From Acanthochlamys bracteata (Eukaryota; Streptophyta; Magnoliopsida; Pandanales; Velloziaceae), in contig CM034142.1 in NCBI GenBank assembly GCA_019914995.1, positions 1,674,001-1,738,000 of the forward strand: 64,000 bases of DNA, in the 5' to 3' direction. Positions 37,912-46,922 of the stretch are shown here, piece after piece (the first letter of the stretch is position 1; each line of letters begins with the position of its first letter). The notes beneath the pieces are model-generated. The model worked only from the letters and a program-made list of their open reading frames with translations. It did no database searches and had not been told where the DNA came from. Position numbers and translations under genes: made by a program.

Positions 37912-38787
37912 ATGAAATCACCCAGCAGCAGTGGCGGAGCCATGAACATGGAGCCATTGCTTCAACACCACCATAACCGTGACTACTTCTCCAGCAACAC
38001 CGATCAACAACAACAAAACTACGGCCTTCAGTTTCTAGAACCTTCCAAAACTGAAAACCAAATCACCACCAGCACGACCGTTGGCCGCGGGGGAGGAGAA
38101 ACAACAACAACAGTTGAATTACCCCTGCCGCGGCGGAGAGGAAGACCACCTGGATCGAAAAATAAACCGAAACCACCGATAATCACAACCAGAGAAGTTC
38201 CTGAACCTTCTTCTTCTCATTCTTCTTCGTTTTATTCTTCATCGATTATGAAGCCGCACATACTTGAAATCCCCGCCGGTCATGATATCGTCGACTGTTT
38301 ATTCAATTTTTCTCGCCGAAGAAATCTCGGCGTCTGTGTTCTAGCTGGTGCCGGGTCTGTTCTCAATGTTTCTCTCCGGCAACCCCCTCCACCTCGACAG
38401 AACCATAATACCAACACCAGTTCAACAACAACGGCCACGATTGTGTTGAAGGGGACGTTCGAGATAGTCTCGATTTGCGCTATGTTTCTTCCACCGGCAG
38501 TAGCGGCGGTAGCTCCCGGTCCTCTGGCGAGTGTTTCGGTCTCGTTAGTTGGACCACACGGGCAGATTGTCGGCGGAGCGGTTGTCGGACAGCTTATCGC
38601 CGCTGGAACCGTTACAGCTGTTGCTTCAACGTTTGTTAACCCGACATACCACAGATTGCCTTTGCCGGGAGAGAACGAAGTCGCGGAGCAGGTAGCTGAG
38701 CAACAGGTGGTTGAGTTCTATAGCGGACACGTACCGCCGGAGACTGTTTGGGCGCCGCCTGCTGGTGGACGGCCGACGCATTACTGA
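37912..38787 (+). CDS. AT-hook motif nuclear-localized (AHL) protein, intronless, 291 aa
   Basis: A single exon encodes an AHL transcription regulator, which binds A+T-rich DNA through the AT hook and assembles through the PPC domain in the nucleus. An N-terminal Gln/Thr/His-rich region precedes the AT hook RRRGRPPGSKNKPKPP (about 74-89). The PPC domain runs from about 114 (HILEIPAGHDIVDCL, GVCVLAGAGSVLNVSLRQP) to about 255. The intronless structure and RGRPPGSKNKPKPP hook fit the clade-A (type I) AHLs. The C-terminus ending in a VWAPP-type motif recalls the AHL17/AHL28 group. The usual GRFEIL core of the PPC reads GTFEIV here. The start was chosen at the ATG of MKSPSSSGG; an in-frame ATG 42 bases upstream would add a hydrophobic stretch and lies in the CT-rich leader. 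Confidence 0.93.
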   Translation: MKSPSSSGGAMNMEPLLQHHHNRDYFSSNTDQQQQNYGLQFLEPSKTENQITTSTTVGRGGGETTTTVELPLPRRRGRPPGSKNKPKPPIITTREVPEPSSSHSSSFYSSSIMKPHILEIPAGHDIVDCLFNFSRRRNLGVCVLAGAGSVLNVSLRQPPPPRQNHNTNTSSTTTATIVLKGTFEIVSICAMFLPPAVAAVAPGPLASVSVSLVGPHGQIVGGAVVGQLIAAGTVTAVASTFVNPTYHRLPLPGENEVAEQVAEQQVVEFYSGHVPPETVWAPPAGGRPTHY

Positions 38788-40575
38788 GCTCTGTAAAAAG
38801 TTTTCTGTTCCCTTTTCTTCTGTTTACTTCATGAATATGAGTTCTTTTTGTTGTTTGGGTAATTTCTTACTTTTCTTTTGGTGTGGGAGAAAACAAGAAT
38901 ATATGTTGATCAAATTGGTGTGCGAGGGTGAACAGTGTAGTTAGATTAAGCATCTTTTAGCAGGATCAATGATGGTTTTAGCTAACATGCTTAATGTTTG
39001 CTTATTATATTTCATCATATATAGCTTATCTCATCTCTTTATTTGGTTGTTGATATTGTAGTTTAGAGCAAGCATATGAAATGTCAGTAAAAGATGCAAT
39101 TGGAGAATGTGGATGGAAAATTCCTTTAGGATTTCGTTTCTTAAGAATTCTAGTAAAGAACTTGTGTTCTTCATCAAAAGAAAAGTAAGTGGATGAGACG
39201 GACAGTGGATCTAGTTGGTGTGTTTTCTGTAGGCCAACTGAAATCCAGTTGGTGTAAGAAATGTCTTTGATAGTTCTTCGGTCTTTGTTTTCCTATTAAG
39301 TTGGATCACATAGAAATTGTTAATACAATGAGGTAAGAATTTTCCTGTATATCAGTAACAGCAAAAAACTGGTAAATGAATACCAAGCATTTTCGTTATG
39401 AAAATTCGAACATGAAACATGATCCTAAAATCGACATCGTATGCTTCTCTTTCCATTAGTTCTTTTATGATTGTATAGTTGTATGTTTATTATTGTGAAT
39501 TGGAAATAAAGTTGATCAAAGTTGTGTGAAGAGGATGAAAAGTGTATAGGACAATGCTGTTAGGTTCTGTTTGCAGTCTCTAGGACAACGTGCTGTTCCA
39601 TTTCAATGTCTTCTGCCAGACATTCAATTCAAACATTGGTCTTTATTGGCTTCTTTCATGGATTTCGGTTCGAAGGCTGCTAAATGAAATATGAATACGA
39701 CCAGGTCATAGAAGACTGCAGCAGTGTGCAGCAGGTACACGCATGCTTCTTTCTCACAAATTCATTGCACTGCATGGAGGTGTCGTTTGGGATTCCTTAA
39801 AATAGTATCTTTTTTTAAATTTGGTAAATTTTTTTAAAAACAAGTTTATTTTTTGTTTAGTTTAACAAATAATAAACATTATTCATATAAATATTTCATA
39901 ATATATAATTTATTTATATTTTAAAAGTTTTTATTAATATTTTAGAAGTACTATAAATAATTTCTAAAAATGAAAATTAAACCTATTTTTAATAGTATAA
40001 TTTATTGTAATTTGTATTAGTAAATTAATTTGTATTAGGTCATTTACTGCTAAAAGAACATATAGTTGAAAGTAGTTCTATGGATAAACTTTTGTAGTCT
40101 ACTTTCTATATAAGAACAAATTGTTTGATGAAAGTGAAAACATGTGGTTTAATTTAGGTTTTTTCAAAAAGAACTTAGGTATAGCATTTTCAGAAAAACG
40201 AGTACAACAAGCAGTGAGCATGCACTTTCTGTTCTTTCTTGAAGGCAGCAGAAGATCAAGGCTGTGTTTATTTTGAATTAAATTTGAGTTTTAGAATACA
40301 AGTTTAAAAATTAAATATATTTAATGAAATAAAATTAATTTTTTATTAAAAATTTAGTTAATTGTTTTTTAAAATTATTTATTTATTTTATATTAAAATA
40401 AATTTTAAAAAATAAAGTTCGTCGTGTACGGTAATACGTCCGAAGAGAAGCAACTTTCTGGATAAGGCGAGGGAGTGTTGTACTTGCTAGAAATCTGATC
40501 ATGCCTTTCTGGGGAAGAAAAGAATCTAAAAGCTAAATAGCCAAAGTTCTTCTGCCGAGAGCTTTTACGTGAAGT
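38788..40575. other. 3' flank of the AHL gene and spacer
   Basis: No further gene. The first ~200 bases are the probable 3' UTR. From about 39780 (GTCGTTTGGGATTCC) to about 40010 another A+T-rich miniature-like stretch occurs, and a further one at about 40260-40430. Confidence 0.45.
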
Positions 40576-40800
40576 GGGGTGCGTTTCGTAATACTTATGA
40601 AATAAAATTTTTTTAAAATAAAAAATATTTTTATTTTTTTATTTAAAAAAATAATAAAATATTTAATAAAAAAATTTTATTTCATAGAATTTTTATATAT
40701 TTTTAAAATATTTAAAAAAATTTTTATATATTTATAAAATATATATTAAAAAATATAAAATAAAAAAAATTAAAAAGCAGCGAAACGCTCTCCTAAACGC
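40576..40800. mobile_element. A+T-rich miniature element (tandem pair, first)
   Basis: It begins GGGGTGCGTTTCGTAATACTTATGAAATAAAA and ends AGCGAAACGCTCTCCTAAACGC; the two ends are inverted relatives. The core is TTTTTATTT / AAATAATAAAATA. It stands immediately next to a second member in the same orientation. Confidence 0.65.
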
Positions 40801-40805
40801 TTTAT

Positions 40806-41050
40806 GGGGCATTTAGGAGTGCTTATGAAATAAAACTTTTCTGAAATAAAGAGTATTTTTATCTTTTTTAAAAAATAAGTTTTATTTTTTTTACTTTTAA
40901 AAAAATAATAAAAATATACAATAAAAAAATCTTATTCTGTACAATTTTTTTATATTTTTTATTAAATAAATTTTTTATATACTTTAAAAATATATATTAA
41001 AAAACATGAAATTAAAAAAAGTTAAAAAAAGCGCAACTGTTTATCAAACC
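40806..41050. mobile_element. A+T-rich miniature element (tandem pair, second)
   Basis: It begins GGGGCATTTAGGAGTGCTTATGAAATAAAAC and continues with the same core as the preceding copy. It ends near GCGCAACTGTTTATCAAACC. Only a few bases (TTTAT) separate it from the first copy, so they are either serial insertions at one site or a tandem duplication. Confidence 0.6.
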
Positions 41051-41345
41051 TTCCGTCTTCTACTTTTGAAATTTTGGAATGCTTCTCAACTTTTATCAAA
41101 ACTTGGAGAAGGAAGTTGTTCCATTCTATCTTCCACCGTCCTATTTTAATCACATAAAAGTGAGCCCAAAATGAGTTTTATTAAATTTAAAATTAATAAG
41201 AAATAAAATTTAATAAAAATAAAATTTAGAGTGATAGTAGAATATGTAAAACAATATTTGGAATAAAAGTTTTTAAAAGTAGAGTTGGATATGAAAGTAA
41301 AATAAAATTTAAAATAATAATTAAAATATTTGTGAAATAATTTAA
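41051..41345. repeat. Direct repeat, left copy (pair with 44333-44607)
   Basis: The segment TTCCGTyTTCTACTTT...GAATGCTTCTCAACTTTTATC...TTCCACCGTCCTATTTTAATC...AAAGTAGAGTTG is repeated about 3.28 kb downstream in the same orientation with small insertions and deletions. It is non-coding. Confidence 0.85.
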
Positions 41346-42238
41346 GTATTTGTGAAATATTTAATGTGCTGCAAGAAATGTTGTTAAATGAGTCATTAAT
41401 GTGTATATCTAGCATGTTTTAGTTGGATGTTTGGCATATGGTTCATGTACTTGACCATAGAGATCTTTGACGACTTCATCCCCATTGCATTGTCAATAAG
41501 ATGTTGTTAAATGATTCTGATCTTTTTTAAGTTTTGTGTTATTGATTTCACTCCTTTTCTCAAGTCTTTCTAGATATAAGCTAATAGCAATATAACATAT
41601 TGCTTGGAACTCAGAAACTTAGTTTTCGTTTTCCAGTTATAAATTTACCTGTTGTAGTTTTCTAGTATACGCGTTATGTTTTCTTGTAACTAGCACTTAT
41701 CTCTTGTAAGGTATATTTCGCGTCTCCATGCTTTCATTTATGTTTGATTTTGTGATTTTAAAGTGAAAGTAATTGAAGAATGTTACATAAGCAAGCATGC
41801 ATCGCAATCTAATTAATCAACTTTAAGACTTACAAATGTTGAAAGCAAGTCCATAAATTATAACCTATTCATCTACTCAAAACTAATTTTTTATTTTAAA
41901 TATTAATATTGTTTTAAAATATAATTAATTAGTCGTTAAGTAAGTAATAATAATGCACTTATATTTTAAAATTAACTATAAGAACATATTTACAAACTAA
42001 TCTTTAATTTGAAAATATTTAATATTATTTTTAAAGTATAATTAATTATATTATATAAGTAAATAATTATGTATGTGTCTTTAATATTAGCTTAAAAAAT
42101 ATATTTATAAACTAATATTAATTTTAAACTATATTATATAATATAATATCTATTAATATAATATTAAAAGTAGAAACAAAATATAAGTAAAAATAAATAA
42201 ATATATAGTACAATTTTCATAAATTATATATATATCAC
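41346..42238. other. A+T-rich spacer
   Basis: No gene. Short unique sequence at about 41400-41830 is followed by TAATTAATTA-type low-complexity sequence up to the Mutator-like element. Confidence 0.5.
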
Positions 42239-42569
42239 TATTATATTAGGGAGGGGCACATTCCCTCCCCGCGTACACCCCGCGCACATCAGCGTGGGCC
42301 CATGCGTGAGTGCGAGGTGTACTGAAGAAAAACAAACGCGAGGGGGCAAATATGTCTATTCACTCGAAATTTTCTTCACCCCATCATGCGTGGATGAGCT
42401 CACTCGCTTGCCCGTTTTTTTTCTCTCAACACTTCGTGCTGCCATCTCCCCTCTCCGGCGCTAATTTCTCGCAGCCACGCCTCATTCTTCCCCTACGCAG
42501 GTTAAATTCTTCCTTTCTTCTTCTCCTTCCTTTAATATCTCTCAATTTTTACCTTTCCCGCTTCAAACT

Positions 42570-42890
42570 CTAGATTTTTATTCGTCGGGCCGGAGCGCTC
42601 ATTCGCCGGCCGATGATCGTAATCAGGGCTTGCGAACCTTGAATTCTTCTTCTCCTCTTTAAATTGTAATGTTTAATTTCCTCGCCGTTAGTCCTAAATC
42701 GTTCGTCGCGGCCGGACCGTGCGTTCGCCGGCCGACGATCGATTTTAGGGCTAACTAACCGTTAATTTCTAATTTCCTCATTCTTCTATGCCTTCTGACG
42801 TGTTCAATTTCGAAATTCGCCGTTGTTCTCGCCGTCGGCCAGAGCACTCGAAAGCCGGCCGGCGAGCGAATTTCAAATAAAATTTTAAAA
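42570..42890 (+). repeat. Three degenerate ~125-bp G+C-rich modules inside the MULE
   Basis: The core CGCCGGCCGAyGATCG occurs at 42604 and 42726, and the variant GCCGGCCGGCGAGCG at 42854, giving spacings of about 122 and 128 bases. Each core follows a CGTCGsGGCCGGA/GTCGGCCAGA block, and the spacers between cores are T/C-rich (AATTTC, TTCTTC, CCTC). No continuous reading frame spans them. Confidence 0.75.
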
Positions 42891-43854
42891 ATATTTTTAT
42901 TGCAGAATCGCTCTTCTAACGTTCTATGCTTTTTAAAATTTTTTAACAAGTTTAACAGTTTTTTTTTAAGCTTGTCGCTGGAGAGCTTGCCGGAAAGCTC
43001 GCGTGAGATTTTTGAACTACAGCAGGTATGTGATTCCATGAATATAACTTCTGTGAATGATATCCATGAATGTAACTGACTTGTAAGTGAATGCAAATAT
43101 GTGATCAACATGTTAAGCTTGCTGGAGAGAGATTCGATTTGGTATCTTCTCCTTTCAACATGTCAGCATGTTAAGCCTTGCTAAGTAGCACACACCAAAC
43201 AACTTCAACATACTAGAAACCTGATCTCTAAATGTATCTGTATAGGCCTTCTATGAAGCTGATAGAACCATGCTCTTGCTTTGGTCATCTTTTGCAGGTA
43301 CTTCTCATATGAGCAAGTTCTCGGAGTTGGACACGGATCATGATTACTTTTGTATATATCTTACGTGATGTTTACTAATTTTGTTTTTATTTGTTGGTGA
43401 ATGATAGTATTGTTGAGAATGTTTTCTGGTTTCAGTTATTCTAATTGATCGATGTTTTGAGTAACTTGATAAGAATTGTTATTCATGTGTTTAAAATGTT
43501 GATTGATGAGTTTAAAAGGTTGACAGATTCTGCAGCATGCTGGGAATGCAGTATGAGGAGACGAAAGGAACTGGATTATGCTTTGGGAATGCAGTATGAG
43601 AACAGAGGGAATTATAATTTGTTACATTACTTCCCAACAGAGAGAATTTGTATTTAGTAGTGTAGGATTATGAGATGTAAAGTTTTTCAGTTGACAATGG
43701 AAACTTGTATTGGTTATGTGAAACTTGTAATGAAACTTTTATAGTTCTGTAAACTTATAATCAAACTTTTTCTTTTGCTTGATGAAATAAGAAAAAATTC
43801 CAACAAGCAGGAATTGCTTAGTTATGTGAATGTGAATGCTGAATTATCAAAAGA

Positions 43855-43980
43855 TGGTAACTATGTGCGTACGAGTGCTACGTGAATGTGAAGGTGAATA
43901 TGAATGTGAATGTGGAATGTTAAGAATGAAATACAATGCTGAAATGAAGGTGAATATAAATGTTAATATGGAAGAAAATT
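43855..43980 (+). repeat. Degenerate GTGAATGTGAA minisatellite in the MULE
   Basis: Repeated GTGAATGTGAA / GTGAATATGAATGTGAATGTGG / GTGAATATAAATGTTAATATGG blocks sit just inside the right terminal repeat. Confidence 0.65.
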
Positions 43981-44332
43981 TCGAGAGAACAAACGTATTT
44001 GCCTCCCCCCTCTTTTCAGTACACCCCACGCTCGCGCATGGGCCGTCGGAACCCCGCCCTGATGTACGCAAGCAGGGTGTATGCGGGGAGGGAATGTGCA
44101 CCTATTATATTTTAATAAATATTTTAGTTTTTATATATATTTTTCAACTTTTAAGCTTTTTTTTTCAAATACTTTCTTCAAATTTTTTTCAAAAAAATTA
44201 AAATTTATTCAAACACATAACTTTTTTTAAAAAAAGTTTTCAACCACTTTTTTTAAAAAAAATATTAAAATAATAATTTTTGTCATAAAAATTATAACTT
44301 TTAAATTTAGCCGAAGTGCTCCTTATCACACA

Positions 44333-44607
44333 TTCCGTTTTCTACTTTCTGAAATTTTAGAATGCTTCTCAACTTTTATCAAAACTTGGAGAAGTTGTTC
44401 TATTCTATCTTCCACCGTCCTATTTTAATCACATAAAAAAGTGAGCCCAAACTGAGTTTTATTTAAAATTAATAAGAAATAAAATTTAATAAAAATAAAA
44501 TTTAGAGTGATAGTAAAATATGTAAAACAATATTTGGAATAAAAATTTTTAAAAGTAGAGTTGTAAAGTAAAATAAAGTAATTAAAATATTTATGCAATA
44601 ATTAAAT
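44333..44607. repeat. Direct repeat, right copy (pair with 41051-41345)
   Basis: It aligns with the left copy over about 270 bases with small gaps (for example a GAA deletion near GGAGAAG and differences around CATAAAAAAGTGAGCC). The MULE lies between the two copies, but its own ends and target duplication are independent of this repeat. Confidence 0.85.
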
Positions 44608-46850
44608 TTAAAATTTAGAAAAATATAAAATTTGATAATTGTAATATACCCTAAATCACAAATAGAAATTATTGGCATTTATTATTCAAGCAGGGCAGTT
44701 GAGTACCGGTTGGGGACGTTTGTCATCTCTCATGAGTTTAGGGCTTGTTTAAGTTACTTAGAATTTATTTTTTTTTACCAATTGAGTTTGGAGTTATTTT
44801 TCGTGTACTAGTTTTGTTCGAGGTGAAAACTTATTTTAAATCTATCTTAACTTATTTTTAATTCACTTTTTGAATTCATAAATAATTATTTTTTATTCAC
44901 TTTTAAATATAATTAAGTATGAACTCATTTTTAATCTATTTTTATAAAATTTAATTTTCAAATTTCAGTTTTTAAGGAATTCACATTTTCAAAATTCATG
45001 CACGCAATTAACGAGCGTTTGAAAATGCTATTAAAATAAAAAATATTTTTATTTTTTTAAAAATAAGCTCTATTTTTATTTTAAAAAATAATACAAATAA
45101 GTAATTAAAAAATCACTATATATATTTTTTAGATTTTTAAATAATTTTTTTAAATATTTATAAAAAATATATTAAAAAATATAAATTAAGTATTAAAAAT
45201 TTAATTTTTTGAAAAAGCAAATCAAACATCCCCTTAATGAGCAATATGTGTATTTATATGGTTTGATTCAGTTAATTTGAATTTGAATATGAAAATATCG
45301 TTATCCACGTTCCAGATGCACCAACCATGATCTGGATTATTTCGAGTAGCCAGAAACAAAATTTAAATCATTTGAGTGCATTATATTTATAAGACGTAGA
45401 TCCTTATTTTTTATATTTAAGTCGTTTGAAGTATTCATAAAATAAAATTTTTAAAAATATTATAAAATTTTAAATAATTATAAAAATTTATTAAAAAATA
45501 TAAATAAAAAATTGAAAAAATTATTTTTATTAACGCAATGCTAAACGGCAACTTGCCGACCACAGGAAACTAGAAATTAGATATTCAGTTGCAATTTATC
45601 CTTCAAACCCTAGGCTGCTTCTCGTTGATGTAACCAGTGAAGCTAATACATGTCTTTATCAAAGTGCTTGTGAATGTTATGGAACAGTGAAACGTTTGTT
45701 CAGGATTGTGAAGTTCTATATTATTGACTCCTGCTAATGTATAACCTACAGAAATGAACCATTAGTTGTTTCGTATTTCATGGAGAAACTGTTTGCAGCT
45801 AAGGGAGTATTTACTAACATTTCAAGTTTATTTTTTTTAAACTCATTTTCAATATAAAATATATACAAAAATTAAAATAAAATTTTTTATTAATAAACTT
45901 TTTTAAAAATTTAATTTTAAAACTTATTATAAATATTAAATTAATATATAAGTTTATTTTTTATTAAATATTTTTAATTTTAATTTAATTTTTAAATTGA
46001 CTTTCTAAAAATTTATTTCATCTATTTTATTTTCAAGGTAAATACGCCCTAATTTGCATTGGGTTTTAAGAACATTTGAAAATAATTTTAAATTGAAAAT
46101 ATTTTAAAATAAACAATATTTTTATTTTTTAAAAAATTAATTATATGTTTTAATTATAAAATAATAAAAATAGTATAAAAAAAATTTTATTGCGTAAAAA
46201 ATTTTATATTTTAAATTTTTAAATAAAATTTTTAATACTTATAAAACGTACATTTTATCGTATGAAATTTTATTTTTTCTTTCAAATTGTGAGTTACTCA
46301 TTTCATATATATTTCAGTTATCATACTTTATTTTTAAATTTATATCAAAACTTTTTAATTATTAAATTTAAAATTTACTTTATTTATAAATTTTATTATT
46401 ATTTTAATTTTATTTTTACTGAATTTAATTTTCATCAAATTTTATTTTAAAAAATTTAATTTATATATTTAAGACACGTCCCAAAAAGTTTTGATTTGAA
46501 TAATTACTCTATATGACAAACAAGCGATCAACAAGCTTGTATGTTCATAATTTCCTGCAGCCGTGGCAGCTGAAAATAATTTCTCAACTTCTTTTTGTTT
46601 TTTTTTTAGATTTTAGTTTTCATTCAGTTTTCTTTTTTAATTCTGTAATAATTATTCAAAAACGTGTCTTTGAGGATTGAATCGCTTCCAATTTTTGCAT
46701 TCTAAGATCTAGATAGATGAACCACTGTTAGTTTGCGAAGTAAGAAATTACGAGCACTCGAATGAAACTTTACAAATTTGCAAAATAGGTCTTAATTCTC
46801 TAAAACCTCTCTGTGAACCAGAAGAATGTTTCCTGAATGTTAATGCGGTG
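44608..46850. other. Repeat-rich A+T spacer
   Basis: No gene. A GCGTTTGAAAATGC-ended miniature element covers 45015-45235. About 44860-45000 and 45815-46050 are further A+T-rich repeat types. A less A+T-rich unique patch at about 45545-45780 shows no coding motif. Confidence 0.45.
45015..45235. mobile_element. A+T-rich miniature element of the GCGTTT family
   Basis: GAGCGTTTGAAAATGCTATTAAAATAAAAAATATTTTTATTT at the left and GAAAAAGCAAATCAAACATCCCC at the right enclose the same core as the 14569 and 40576 elements. Confidence 0.55.
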
Positions 46851-46922
46851 AGATTACCGCCGCGTCCGCTGTGGCAACTAAGAACATATCCGTTGTCCGC
46901 CGCCGCTGCCGCTGCCAGAGCA

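Larger units (their letters stand above)
42248..44102. mobile_element. Non-autonomous Mutator-like element (MULE), 1,855 bp
   Basis: Terminal inverted repeats of about 100 bp bound it. The left one is 42248-42355 (CACATTCCCTCCCCGC, TACACCCCGC, GGGCCCATGCGTGAG, GAGGTGTACTGAA). The right one is 43990-44102 and reads the same on the other strand (CACATTCCCTCCCCGC, TACACCCTGC, GGCCCATGCGCGAG, GGGGTGTACTGAA). The identical 9-mer TATTATATT flanks it (42239-42247 and 44103-44111), the classic MULE target duplication. No transposase is encoded. The interior is G+C-richer than the surroundings, with a thrice-repeated module and pyrimidine-rich, leader-like sequence; Pack-MULEs carry captured gene pieces of this look, but I could not name a source gene. 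Sharp ends and a perfect target duplication suggest a relatively young insertion. Confidence 0.9.

Noticed and set aside
43847-44201. Frames of 121 and 84 codons across the right MULE end
   Set aside because: They run through the terminal inverted repeat and the GTGAAT minisatellite; composition explains the openness.
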